A DNA stretch of 36,639 bases from assembly GCA_016845525.1 (NCBI GenBank), contig JAERSQ010000044.1:1-36639 (forward strand). Reading direction: 5' to 3'. The position numbers were made by a program, and so were the translations under genes. Shown one piece after another: positions 7,237-16,901 of the stretch; the stretch's first letter is position 1; each line of letters begins with the position of its first letter. The notes under the pieces were generated by a model. It had not been told where the DNA came from and searched no databases. It saw nothing but the letters and a program-made list of their open reading frames with translations. This DNA comes from Pseudomonadota bacterium. Its GTDB lineage: Bacteria > Pseudomonadota > Gammaproteobacteria > Arenicellales > UBA868.

Positions 7237-8859
7237 TCACCGGACACCTTGTCCTTTAGTGAACAGACCGCTGGTGAGGCCGGTCGCCTTTTTTGCCGTT
7301 GCGGATATAGAGATAATCGCCACAATCTCTGTAATGGTTGTGGCGATTGCAGCGCCAAGGATACCATATCTTGGCAGCAATAATGCCAGCAACGCGATCT
7401 GTACCACGACTGACAACGAGTAGACCTTCACCAGTTGGGTCTGCTTGCCTGTCATGATGAGCAGCAGCCCTGGAACCCCTGATGATGCACGCAGTAGCTG
7501 CATCACGAGCAGGATCAGCAAAGCCTGGTACCCCGCGGTGAACTCACTGCCGAATACGCCAAGCAGCTGCTTGCCGAAAACCGCGATAAGGCCGGCACCG
7601 GCCAGGGTGCAAGCAAACGCCAGCCGGGACAGATATCCGCCCAGTGCCTTGATGAGTCCGTATTCCTTCTTGTAAAAAAGTGGCCCGATAATGGAGGGAA
7701 TGACCGTCTTTCCGGCATTCTTGAACAATGAGACGAGCTCTGCGGTAAACAGCGCCACCGCGTAGATTCCCGCTTCATGGTGTCCGGCAATAATGCCGAC
7801 CAGAATCAAATCCGCCCGGTTAACAATCACCCCGAACAGCATCACGACCAGAGTAGGCAGCGATGCATGCAGCCATTTCTTTCTATCCTCCAGCGCTTTC
7901 GCCTGCTTGACCTCTTTCAGGCTCTTGGTCTGAAAAAATAACCACTCGAGCCCGACCGATACAGCGGTTGCAAACAGCAGCGCCACCATCATGTGACCGG
8001 CTGTCAGATCACCCAGTCTCTGATGCATCACCCAGGCTGAAGCAAGGAGCAGCGCGGGCGCGAGCAGCATTTTCGGCAGAAACGTCTCCAGCCAGAGCTT
8101 CTGCGACTTAAGGGCCGGCCCGACGACATCGCCGAGGGCGGACAACGGGACAAGTGCCAGAGCAAACCACATCACATGTACTTCGGCGCTCGGCATACCG
8201 GTATAGGTCAGAAAAGGAAACGCGATGGCGCATAACAGCACACTGGTCAGCAGTGCCATCCGTGTGGCATAACCGAATAGACCTTTAAAGTACCCGTAAC
8301 TCTTCTCCCCGAGATACTGGGGCATAAAACGGCCCATGCTCATGGGAAAGCCCAATGAACCCAGCATGGAGAGCAGAATCCCTACGGTAGCCGCCATCGA
8401 GTAATAGCCGAAGTATTTCGGCCCCAGCCAGCGCGCGAGGAAAATCTGTGTGAGATACGCCAAGGCAATCGCACCGACGCTGGTCAGAATGTAACGACCG
8501 ACCCCTGAGAGAAATGTCGATTTGAGGCCCGATACATCCTTGCCCCGAATCTTGGCCGCCCCGGCGTGCAGCGCGGCGACCGCATGCCGGGCTGAAAGCA
8601 CGATACCGCCGGCATCGGTAATCCGCTCCCTGACCAGATGATTCTCTATGGCGTCGTGCAGAAGTCGGCGTGTGTGGCCAGGAGTCACTTTAAGGTGCTG
8701 GGCAAGATCCTCTATTGCGCATTCTCCCTTTTCACAAAGATGCGCGATAGCGCTGCGGGCTTCGTCGTTAAGCTTGTGATGTTCGCCGCTATCCCAGACA
8801 TGCTCGCTGTCCTGGGATACCATTACTTCTGCAGCGTTCTGATTGATTGATCTTGTCAT
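7237..8859 (-). CDS. polysaccharide/oligosaccharide flippase with N-terminal winged-helix-like domain
   Basis: A 540-residue protein. Residues about 115-530 hold 12-14 hydrophobic segments of the MATE/Wzx superfamily (openings such as GAIALAYLTQIFLARWLGP and the central NRADLILVG), which flip lipid-linked saccharides or other amphiphiles across the inner membrane. Residues about 28-80 are soluble and look like a winged helix-turn-helix (EARSAIAHLCEKGECAIEDLAQHLKVTPGHTRRLL), unusual for this family. A GAGGAG lies 12 nt before the ATG, slightly far. The gene is 132 nt downstream of the large PKS with no terminator between, so it is probably co-transcribed and a candidate exporter for the product. 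Flippase assignment is strong; the N-terminal fold is a motif reading only. Confidence 0.82.
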   Translation of the reverse strand: MTRSINQNAAEVMVSQDSEHVWDSGEHHKLNDEARSAIAHLCEKGECAIEDLAQHLKVTPGHTRRLLHDAIENHLVRERITDAGGIVLSARHAVAALHAGAAKIRGKDVSGLKSTFLSGVGRYILTSVGAIALAYLTQIFLARWLGPKYFGYYSMAATVGILLSMLGSLGFPMSMGRFMPQYLGEKSYGYFKGLFGYATRMALLTSVLLCAIAFPFLTYTGMPSAEVHVMWFALALVPLSALGDVVGPALKSQKLWLETFLPKMLLAPALLLASAWVMHQRLGDLTAGHMMVALLFATAVSVGLEWLFFQTKSLKEVKQAKALEDRKKWLHASLPTLVVMLFGVIVNRADLILVGIIAGHHEAGIYAVALFTAELVSLFKNAGKTVIPSIIGPLFYKKEYGLIKALGGYLSRLAFACTLAGAGLIAVFGKQLLGVFGSEFTAGYQALLILLVMQLLRASSGVPGLLLIMTGKQTQLVKVYSLSVVVQIALLALLLPRYGILGAAIATTITEIVAIISISATAKKATGLTSGLFTKGQGVR

Positions 8860-8991
8860 AGCTTTAGCAATCTCCTCTCTCGGGATGCACCGAAAACCTC
8901 CTCAGCCCGCTCTCTTGGCCGGCGGACGGCGCCAAGCTCGGCGGTTCAACTGTCGCATCGGGAAAACGATTGATTTCTAACATCGGCTGAC

Positions 8992-11900
8992 TTAAGAGTC
9001 CAGTTGCCTTGAACTTGATATCTCTCCTTTTCCCCGGCCCAGCATCAGCAGTCCCAAATCGAACAGAATATCCAGTGACAGTGCCGGGGTCGAATCCCAG
9101 GGGCCTTCTCCTGCAATCACTTCCACATCTGCGCTTGGACCGCGTCGGATTTCATCCAGCAGAAACCCGGTTCCCGCACCCTCACTGATCGGGATAATTC
9201 CAGCGGTTCGAAACTTTTCGAGTGCCCGCTCCGAGGCCATTCCGGAGCCAGCCCAGGGACCCCAGCAGATACTGATGACCCGCGCCTTTGGGAATTTCTC
9301 GCGCCAGCGCCAGGCAAAGCGATTCAGCGTTTCATTAGCGGCCGCGTAATCGCTCTGGCCTGCATTGCCAAAACGGCCGGCGGTTGAGGAGAACAAGAGC
9401 AGCAGCTTAAGGCTTTTCGGATCCAGATAACGCTCTATCAGATAGGCTGCATCCACCTTGGTATCGAACACCCGGCTGAACGATGCCATATCTTTACGCT
9501 CCAGGTAGGCATCCTCAATAAGCCCCGCGCCGTGAATAAGAGCATCAATCGGTCCATAGCGGAAATTCGTGAACTCAAAGAAGCGCTGCATAGCGTTTTC
9601 GTCACGTACATCAACCGAGTGGTATTCGGCGTTGACCCCCTGGCGTTCCAGTTCTGTAATCGCTTGCTGAATCTGCCGTCCTCGCATGACATCGCGTACC
9701 TGACGCTCTATCTCAGCCGGCGTGACCGAACTGCCTTTCTTCAGGCCTTTCGCCAGAAACATGGCGCGCAAGGCCTCGGCAGAATTACAGCGGACCACGT
9801 CTTCAGACTCCGAATCGGGAGGCACTGGCGACATGCCTAAAAGCAGCATGGTCATGCCCGGACAGGCTATCTTCTTCACAGCCTGTGCGGTAATTCCGCG
9901 CGCGCCGCCCGTAACCACCACCGTCCACGATCCGTCAGGCTCCGGCTTATCCACCAGCGCATGCGAAGGCAGCGGTCCTGGAACGGCACGGTAGGCAAAA
10001 CGCTCACCGCCGATGTAACCGACCTCAGCGTGGCCGGCCGGCACAAACAGCTCGGACAACAGCCGCTCTGCTATCGAGGGCGCGTCACTACGATCAAAAT
10101 CCACCGCCCGTACCGATATCTCAGGGGACTCATAGCGCAATGACTTCAATAACCCCACGGCAGCGCCGGCGACCGGCAGCCCGGGCATGGGATTGGCGCC
10201 GCGGCCAAAATCGCCGCCCAAGACCGAAGCGGAAATCACCCGGGACCGCTGGTGTCCGGGGCGTCTCAAATCAGCAGCGCAGAATTTGAGAATAAAGGCG
10301 AGACTCTTCAACTGGATCTCGGTCTCTTGTCGCCACAGCGACAGTTCCGAGGGCATATCCGAGACTCCCAGGCCGCCGAGGTGAAGTACGCCTCGTACCG
10401 GCCCATGCTCGGCCCGCAAGGTTTCGATCTGTTGGCCAAGACCGGCTTGATCAAGAAGCAAGTCCCTGGCAATCAATCCTGCTTTACCGCCTGACTGACG
10501 CAACAGTCCGGCCAGGGTTTTGCCGATCCCCAGATCGTCTTCTGTTATCAGATAAAGACCGGAGAAGCGGGCGTCCGCACCGCTATCTGCCGCGCCCGGG
10601 AGCGGCTCCGAGACACCTTTAATGAGGTAGCGTGGGCAGAAATCGACCGGGTTGGAGTCCGCGGAATTGTCCGTTTCTGCCTCGCCGAGGGCTTCTGCCG
10701 CGGCGGCAGGCGGAACGCTGAGGGAGCCTTCCCCGGGTTCACCAACGGCGTTCTCCAGCTCTTCGGCAAGCTGGGCAATCGTCTTCAACCGAATCAGTTC
10801 GTCAAGCCGCCGGCGCAGATCCTCAGAAACTGCTTCGGGAAGCAGTTTCAGGGCAGATTCGATGACTTCTACCCGCTTTATCGAATCGACTCCAAGCTCG
10901 GCTTCTAGATCCTGATCCGCCTTCAGCATTTCTTCAGGGTAACCGGTGATCTCACTGACCAGGCCGGTCAGGGTCTCGCGGATATCGATGCCGGGTGTAG
11001 TTGCGCTGTCCACGGCTTCTGCCGCGGCGGCAGGCGGAACGCTGAGGGAGCCTTCCCCGGGTTCACCAACGGCGTTCTCCAGCTCTTCGGCAAGCTGGGC
11101 AATCGTCTTCAACCGAATCAGTTCGTCAAGCCGCCGGCGCAACTCCTCAGAGACTGCTTCGGGCAGCAGCTTCAGCACGGATTCGATAACTTCCACCCGC
11201 TTTATCGAATCAACCCCAAGCTCGGCTTCTAGATCCTGATCCGCCTTGAGCATTTCTTCTGGGTAGCCGGTGATCTCACTGACCAGACTGCTCAGGGTCT
11301 GACGGAGATCCATGCCGGCTGCGGTTGCGCCGCCCACCGTTTCTTCCGCGGCGGCAGGCGGCGTGGAAAGGAGATCACCAGACGGCTGAGGGGCACCAGA
11401 ACCAGCCGCATCTGTCAGGCCGGCCGGAACATCCTCTGGTCCTTGTCCGGTGTCAACCCTGCCGGCATCGCTCATCTGCGGACTTCGACTGAAGGACCCG
11501 TCGGCAAACCCGTTCTCGCTGAGCCTGAGCAGTGATTCACCCGGGACTGCATCCTCTCTCAGGAAAGCGTTCATCACCGATTCCTGAACGGCGAGAAACC
11601 GGCGCATGGTCTTGTGATATTCCCGGTAGACCTCCATCGCTCCGCTGCTGTCGCTCAAATCCGCTCCCGACTGACCTGCCGCATGACGCGCGGTTCCGGC
11701 CTCGACGATGCGCTCAGGCTGGATCTCGGTGACTTTTCTGCCCTCACTGACAGCGGTCATACGCGAACGCTCTTCGCTGTCTGCGGTCAGAAAAGGTGCT
11801 TTGCCGTATTGTCCCCGTGCCTGATTGTCGCGGCGGCAGAATGCCCCATTGAGGTACCAGAGAAAATCCGGGTCAACATCCTCGCTGCGGTCATTCAAAT

Positions 11901-14900
11901 CGAGCAAGCCCGGCGCGCGGTCACGGTACAAGGCGCGGATATTCTCCAGAACACCATGGGCTGCCAGTTTTCCGATGGTTAACAGGAAGCCCTGCATGCC
12001 TCTGCCATCACCCTCAACCGCGACCGCGGTATGATCCCGATCCTTAAGGATCTGTCCGGTCAGCCCGGTTAGCGAACGGCCGGGGCCGACCTCCAGAAAC
12101 ACCCGGGCGCCGTCGGCATACATCTGCTCTATCTGTGCGGCAAACCGCACGGGCTGCAATAAATGTTCACTGAGTTGACGCTTGATCCGAAGCGGATCAC
12201 TCGGATAGGGCGCTCCATCCAGATTCGCATAAACCGGGATCGCCGGTGATGAGATCTCGGCCACCTGGATAGCCTCGCTCAGCGGCTTTGCTGCCGCTCT
12301 CATAAGACGCGAGTGAAAGGCTCCGCCCACCGGCAGCCGGACTGCCCGGATACCCTGTTGGTCAAGCAGTTCAACAGCCTGATCTACCGCGTTAAGGGTG
12401 CCGGAGATGACAACCTGTCCCGGCCCGTTGTCATTAGCCAATACCAGATCGGGGACCTGCTGTAGGACCGGCTCAAGCTGTTCTGACGAGGCAAAAACTG
12501 CGGCCATTGTCCCTGGATCACCATTATCGCCCTGACAGTGCGCCATCGCCTGACCCCGGCTCAAAGAAAGATCAAACAGATCCTCCACGGCCAATACGCC
12601 AGCTGAAGCCAGTGCCGGGTACTCGCCATAGGAGTGGCCTGCGACCATGTCAGATCGCAGTCCCAGACGCTGCAACAATCTGAAATAGGCAAACTCTATG
12701 ACGCCCAATGCCGGCTGCGCGATCTCTGTACGCTTGAGCGCATCAGCCGCACTCCGTTGATCCTGATCGGACCAAAGGGATGGCGGGAGTACAAATCTGG
12801 ATATCTTTTCACCAAGTACCGACTGACTCGATACATCAGCAATTTCGAGCAGCCCCCGGAACTCCTCAAAGTACACAGCCGGACCCCCAGCCATTCCTGG
12901 ATATTGCGAACCCTGACCAGGGAACAAGCAAGCTACTTTGGCTGAACTCGACGCACCTTCAACAATACACGCATTAGTCGGCAACAATACCGGTCCATCA
13001 TCGGTTAATGCCAAAGCCACGCTCTCAAGGTCTTTCCCCAGATCTGTTATGGATGATGCAACAATTGCCAGCATCACGCTCTGCTCTGACTGGCGTCGGG
13101 CCTGCTTATCGAAATCTGTCGCAAGGGTATAGGACAGGTCACGCGGATTCAGGTCTGGGTTCAACCTGATCAGTTCGGCCAGATTCCGACAGGTCGCGAC
13201 CGCAGCAGAGCGGTCGCGGGCAGCAACAAGATATAGTTCCGACGGCCAGTGAGCCGCCCCGTACGCCACTGGCTGTCCGGACTGTTCGGCCGGGTATTCC
13301 TCCAGTACAACATGCGCATTGGTTCCACCAAAACCGAAAGCCGACACACCCGCGCGACGCCGGTTCGCGGATGACAGCCATGGTCTCGGCACATGAGGCA
13401 GATAAGCGGGGGAACCGGTTTTGCTGAAAGCCGCTATGGGATGGTCGATGCCGGCATGTGGCGGCACTGTCCTGTGATAAAGAGCCAGTGATGCCTTGAT
13501 CAGCCCAACCATGCCGGCCGCGTTCTTGGTATGACCGGTGAGGCTCTTCACTGAACCGACTGCGCACTCCGGCTGCCGTTCACTTGCCTGATCCAGCAGG
13601 GTGAACAAAGTCTCGGCTTCCGCTTTATCGCCAACCGGCGTTCCCGTCCCGTGGGCCTCATAAAGGCCGATGGTCGACATGTCGAAACCGGCCTGTGCAT
13701 AGGCTCGGTTTAGAGCGCGCACCTGACCGGCAGGCTGCGGCGCGGTCATCCCAAGCCCTTTGCCGTCGCTGGAGGTGCCTATTCCCTTGATCACTGAATA
13801 AATCCGATCCCCGTCTTCTTCGGCATCCGCGAGACGTTTCAAAACCACGAAGGTGATGGCTTCACCCATGACCGTTCCATCAGCCCCCTGACCAAACGGC
13901 TGCAGCTTTCCGCTGGGCGAAAGCGCCCGGGTATTACTGAATCCCAGAAACTGAAAAGGCACCTGGCCGACGTCAATTGCCCCGGCGAGAGCCATGTTGG
14001 CAGTGCCATCAACCAGTTCACCGACAGCCATATCAACAGACATCAGTCCGGATGCACAGGCCGCATCAAGCGTCACATTGGTGCCGCCCAGATCGAAACG
14101 GTTGGCCACCCTGCCGGCCGAGATATTGGTAAGCACACCGGCAAAAGCATCCTCGCTCCACTCGGGTAACCGGTCCCACGCCTCGCTGTCCGGATCAATC
14201 AGATTCAGATGTGCACGGGCTATGAGGGAATCGCCGAGCAATCCCCCGCCATCGGCTGAGCCAATGATGACGGAAGTGTTTTCCCGGTCGAATTCTCTAT
14301 CCTCATACCCGGCATCAGTTAGTGCCCGGCGGGCGACCTCCAGAGACAAGAGCTGGGGCACCCCAATATGGGGCATCACCTTTGGGGGGATCCCGTAGCG
14401 TCTCGGATCAAAGGCAATCTCGGGAAAAAACCCGCCCCACTTTGACAATGCGGAGTCTTTTCCGGATCCCGTATCATCGAAGAACAGCCGCCAGTCCCAT
14501 CGGTCCTCCGGGACTTCCATGATGGCGCAGTGCCGGTTCAGAATATTCTGCCAGAAAGGGTCGTGATGGGTCGCACCGGGCACCAGAGCAGCAACACCGA
14601 TAACCGCGATATCAGCCGGCGGCCGGCGGATCACCCCACCGCGTCCCGGAATCTGTTTCTCCTTAGCCCGGACCGCGACATCCTCTGACCCAAGCGCCAC
14701 TGATTCGTGTAATTCACTCATAGAAGTAGCCCTATTACAACATGCGGCTATCTCGCCGACCATATACATGCCTTCCTGACGCTGGGTCGGTTCCGCGACC
14801 CGATGCCAGGTCCCCTTGTCATCGCGCTGCTCACCCTTGGTGGCGATACGTGACCGCCCGAGCCCGAACAAATCCAGTTCGTCACCTAACTGATCACCCG

Positions 14901-16557
14901 ACACGCCTTCACTGATCAGCCGGGACCGCAAACGCTCAAACTGCTCTGCCATCGGTGTCTTCGCGACCCGATAGACATGTCCGGGACGACTCTCCAGAAG
15001 CGCGGTCTCGGTACACCCGGCAATGACCTGCTGACACTCAGCGACCAGGGCGCCGGACTCGACCGCCTCACGGGTCATCAGATAGGCACTGCCCATGAGC
15101 ACCCCGGTACGCATTCCGCGTGCGGCAAGTGGTGCAGCCATCACCGCAGCCCCGGATGCTGAGCGCTTGTCGTGAATGCCCCCGGCAAACAACACATGGA
15201 CATCTTCCGCATCCTCAGCCGACACGTGATCGAGCAGGACATCGCCGAGTTCCTCCCACAGCCGCAAAGATCCGAAACGGCCAACATGGCCGCCGCATTC
15301 ACGCCCTTCAAAGACAAATCGGCGTGATCCGGCATCCAGGAAGCGCTCCAGCAGGCCGGCCGTCGGCACATGCAGGTAGGCGTTGATGCCCTGATCTTCA
15401 AACTCGCGTGCCTGATCCGGCCTTCCTCCGGAAATGATCACGGTATCCGGCCGAATCGCCAGAATCTCGGCTATCTGTGCGTCTCTGATGTCCCGCGGAG
15501 CAAACGCCAAGACGCCAATTCCCCAGGGGCGCCCCGCCATCAGTGCGGCCGTGGCTTTAAACAACGCCCTGGAATCCTCACCGGACATGAGTCCGAGAGC
15601 GAGCATCGGCAGCGCCCCGGCATCGCAGACGGCAGCCGCAAACTCCGGCACATCTGACACCCGGGTCATGGGCCCCTGTACGATCGGGAAACGGGTCCCG
15701 TGGCTCTCGGCCAAGGCCGACCCCGGTGCAAAAGGATCAATAAGCGAACCGGTTTGGTCCAGAGGCGGTACCCAGCCCTTTTGAACCGCAGCGACGAGTC
15801 GGCCGGTCGATGCATAATGTTTCGTAAGATAAGTCGGCGGTGGTGCTATCGGATCGGGGCCACGCGGAACCCGTCGGGCGGCGCCTCGCCGGCTGAACTC
15901 ATCGACCGTCTGTTCCTGCGACTGAAACAAGCCAGGCGCCTGCGGCATCCGGGCTAATACATCATCGAGAATTGCGCCTGCTGCCCCCATGGCCCTCAAC
16001 GCCTGCGTCGCACGCGGGCCCAGACCGCCTTGTACAAAGACAGGCTGATCTGTATTGGCCAACGCCCGTTGGGCTTCGACAAACACGCTGTTACCCGAAT
16101 CGGACCCGCGGGTCTCATTCCCTGCAACCACCCATCCATCCACCTGCACGCTACCGGCGCGGCACGCTTCCCCATAACGACACAAATCGGCAATGGACCC
16201 GGGCTGCAACAGCAGCACCCGGTCCGGGCAAGTGAATAGATGCTGACAGTCGTCCCACGGTGTCCCAACCGGCAACCGCACCAGCAACACATGATCAATT
16301 ACCTGAAGCCGGTCAGCTTCGGGCAGTTCCTCTGTATCCGACAAGTCGACCGCGAGGCCAGGCAGGCCAGCCGCTCCAGAGGCTCTGTCAACCAACTCTT
16401 CAATAACAGCTTGCGGCGAATCCGAAGCATCGAGGCCATGTCCCGCGTCGAGCAGTCCCCAGCCACCGGCCCTCACTGTAGCCACCGCATCTCCCAGAGA
16501 CGTCCATACCGCCGGAGCAAGCGTTACACATCGAAAACCTGTTGCCGTTCCTGCCAT
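8992..16557 (-). CDS. PUFA-synthase-like type I PKS: NMO-NMO-KS-AT-ACP-ACP-pseudoKR-KR
   Basis: Iterative megasynthase of about 2520 residues. Positions below count from the upstream GTG at 16590; subtract 11 for the ATG at 16557 that I prefer because AAGGA lies 9 nt before it. Domains: a degenerate nitronate-monooxygenase-like barrel (about 20-235, NETRG motif near 158); a PfaD-like FMN enoyl-reductase/NMO barrel (about 290-580, PIVQGPMTR at 301, ECGGHVG near 432); KS (about 659-1095, Cys845 in DAACASG, His980, His1020); AT (about 1220-1510, Ser1320 in GHSYGE, malonyl-type AFHS); two ACPs (Ser1795 and Ser1903, both LGVDSIKRVE); an inactive-looking reductase half (about 1990-2195); KR (about 2225-2500, TGGARGI, Tyr2415 in YAAAN). 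It should condense malonyl units, ketoreduce and, with the fused NMO, enoyl-reduce. Dehydration must come from the AT-DH protein upstream. It starts 3-36 nt after the ACP gene. Confidence 0.92.
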   Translation of the reverse strand: MAGTATGFRCVTLAPAVWTSLGDAVATVRAGGWGLLDAGHGLDASDSPQAVIEELVDRASGAAGLPGLAVDLSDTEELPEADRLQVIDHVLLVRLPVGTPWDDCQHLFTCPDRVLLLQPGSIADLCRYGEACRAGSVQVDGWVVAGNETRGSDSGNSVFVEAQRALANTDQPVFVQGGLGPRATQALRAMGAAGAILDDVLARMPQAPGLFQSQEQTVDEFSRRGAARRVPRGPDPIAPPPTYLTKHYASTGRLVAAVQKGWVPPLDQTGSLIDPFAPGSALAESHGTRFPIVQGPMTRVSDVPEFAAAVCDAGALPMLALGLMSGEDSRALFKATAALMAGRPWGIGVLAFAPRDIRDAQIAEILAIRPDTVIISGGRPDQAREFEDQGINAYLHVPTAGLLERFLDAGSRRFVFEGRECGGHVGRFGSLRLWEELGDVLLDHVSAEDAEDVHVLFAGGIHDKRSASGAAVMAAPLAARGMRTGVLMGSAYLMTREAVESGALVAECQQVIAGCTETALLESRPGHVYRVAKTPMAEQFERLRSRLISEGVSGDQLGDELDLFGLGRSRIATKGEQRDDKGTWHRVAEPTQRQEGMYMVGEIAACCNRATSMSELHESVALGSEDVAVRAKEKQIPGRGGVIRRPPADIAVIGVAALVPGATHHDPFWQNILNRHCAIMEVPEDRWDWRLFFDDTGSGKDSALSKWGGFFPEIAFDPRRYGIPPKVMPHIGVPQLLSLEVARRALTDAGYEDREFDRENTSVIIGSADGGGLLGDSLIARAHLNLIDPDSEAWDRLPEWSEDAFAGVLTNISAGRVANRFDLGGTNVTLDAACASGLMSVDMAVGELVDGTANMALAGAIDVGQVPFQFLGFSNTRALSPSGKLQPFGQGADGTVMGEAITFVVLKRLADAEEDGDRIYSVIKGIGTSSDGKGLGMTAPQPAGQVRALNRAYAQAGFDMSTIGLYEAHGTGTPVGDKAEAETLFTLLDQASERQPECAVGSVKSLTGHTKNAAGMVGLIKASLALYHRTVPPHAGIDHPIAAFSKTGSPAYLPHVPRPWLSSANRRRAGVSAFGFGGTNAHVVLEEYPAEQSGQPVAYGAAHWPSELYLVAARDRSAAVATCRNLAELIRLNPDLNPRDLSYTLATDFDKQARRQSEQSVMLAIVASSITDLGKDLESVALALTDDGPVLLPTNACIVEGASSSAKVACLFPGQGSQYPGMAGGPAVYFEEFRGLLEIADVSSQSVLGEKISRFVLPPSLWSDQDQRSAADALKRTEIAQPALGVIEFAYFRLLQRLGLRSDMVAGHSYGEYPALASAGVLAVEDLFDLSLSRGQAMAHCQGDNGDPGTMAAVFASSEQLEPVLQQVPDLVLANDNGPGQVVISGTLNAVDQAVELLDQQGIRAVRLPVGGAFHSRLMRAAAKPLSEAIQVAEISSPAIPVYANLDGAPYPSDPLRIKRQLSEHLLQPVRFAAQIEQMYADGARVFLEVGPGRSLTGLTGQILKDRDHTAVAVEGDGRGMQGFLLTIGKLAAHGVLENIRALYRDRAPGLLDLNDRSEDVDPDFLWYLNGAFCRRDNQARGQYGKAPFLTADSEERSRMTAVSEGRKVTEIQPERIVEAGTARHAAGQSGADLSDSSGAMEVYREYHKTMRRFLAVQESVMNAFLREDAVPGESLLRLSENGFADGSFSRSPQMSDAGRVDTGQGPEDVPAGLTDAAGSGAPQPSGDLLSTPPAAAEETVGGATAAGMDLRQTLSSLVSEITGYPEEMLKADQDLEAELGVDSIKRVEVIESVLKLLPEAVSEELRRRLDELIRLKTIAQLAEELENAVGEPGEGSLSVPPAAAAEAVDSATTPGIDIRETLTGLVSEITGYPEEMLKADQDLEAELGVDSIKRVEVIESALKLLPEAVSEDLRRRLDELIRLKTIAQLAEELENAVGEPGEGSLSVPPAAAAEALGEAETDNSADSNPVDFCPRYLIKGVSEPLPGAADSGADARFSGLYLITEDDLGIGKTLAGLLRQSGGKAGLIARDLLLDQAGLGQQIETLRAEHGPVRGVLHLGGLGVSDMPSELSLWRQETEIQLKSLAFILKFCAADLRRPGHQRSRVISASVLGGDFGRGANPMPGLPVAGAAVGLLKSLRYESPEISVRAVDFDRSDAPSIAERLLSELFVPAGHAEVGYIGGERFAYRAVPGPLPSHALVDKPEPDGSWTVVVTGGARGITAQAVKKIACPGMTMLLLGMSPVPPDSESEDVVRCNSAEALRAMFLAKGLKKGSSVTPAEIERQVRDVMRGRQIQQAITELERQGVNAEYHSVDVRDENAMQRFFEFTNFRYGPIDALIHGAGLIEDAYLERKDMASFSRVFDTKVDAAYLIERYLDPKSLKLLLLFSSTAGRFGNAGQSDYAAANETLNRFAWRWREKFPKARVISICWGPWAGSGMASERALEKFRTAGIIPISEGAGTGFLLDEIRRGPSADVEVIAGEGPWDSTPALSLDILFDLGLLMLGRGKGEISSSRQLDS
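10691..11338 (-). repeat. two tandem 324-bp repeats encoding the duplicated ACP-linker units
   Basis: Units 10691-11014 and 11015-11338 are in-frame copies of 108 codons, each an acyl carrier protein plus an acidic/Ala-rich linker; a third partial linker copy starts at 11339. By eye the first 127 bases of the units (10691-10817 and 11015-11141) are identical, with scattered mostly silent changes after. This points to recent duplication or ongoing gene conversion. Confidence 0.9.
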
Positions 16558-16592
16558 CGTTCCTGTTTCCTTCGCTTTATCGCCCCGCACGG

Positions 16593-16901
16593 CTACATTG
16601 CCCGCGGCTCAAGATCCAATTGATCGTTATAGTGTTCCACCACATATGCCGTGATTTCCCGTGGTGTCAGTTCCTGCACATACTCTCCTTCAGACATCAG
16701 CAGCGCCTCATAGCGAAGACGCCGGCCAAGATGCACATCAATTGCTGCGAGCAGATTCATCGTGTCTACCGATGACAGACCCAGTTCACCGCCGAGACAG
16801 GTATCAGGAGTCACCGCCACCATCAAACCCATGTCTTCGGCTGTCTGTGCCAGATAGTCGAGAATTATCTTTTCAATCGATCTTGGATCGGCGCTTTGCA
16901 T
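16593..16901 (-). CDS. free-standing acyl carrier protein
   Basis: A 102-residue ACP starting MQSADPRSIEKIILDYLAQ, with the phosphopantetheine site in LGLSSVDTMNLL: the second Ser of the pair aligns with the Ser of the usual G-x-D-S motif, the Asp before it being replaced by Ser, as in ACP1 of the hybrid synthase on the other strand (GLSSVD). Start ATG 16901 is chosen because AAGG lies 7 nt upstream; the frame is open further upstream but that part runs over the AT-DH gene. It overlaps the end of the AT-DH gene by 29 nt and precedes the PKS by a few nt, so the three genes are coupled. It could carry the starter or shuttle the finished chain to the hybrid synthase. Confidence 0.85.
   Translation of the reverse strand: MQSADPRSIEKIILDYLAQTAEDMGLMVAVTPDTCLGGELGLSSVDTMNLLAAIDVHLGRRLRYEALLMSEGEYVQELTPREITAYVVEHYNDQLDLEPRAM

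Noticed and set aside
10652-11239. Two similar plus-strand frames rich in Ser, and a possible repeat array
   Set aside because: They are the antisense of the duplicated ACP units; the repeats are 324 bp and in-frame with the PKS, so not CRISPR or satellite DNA.
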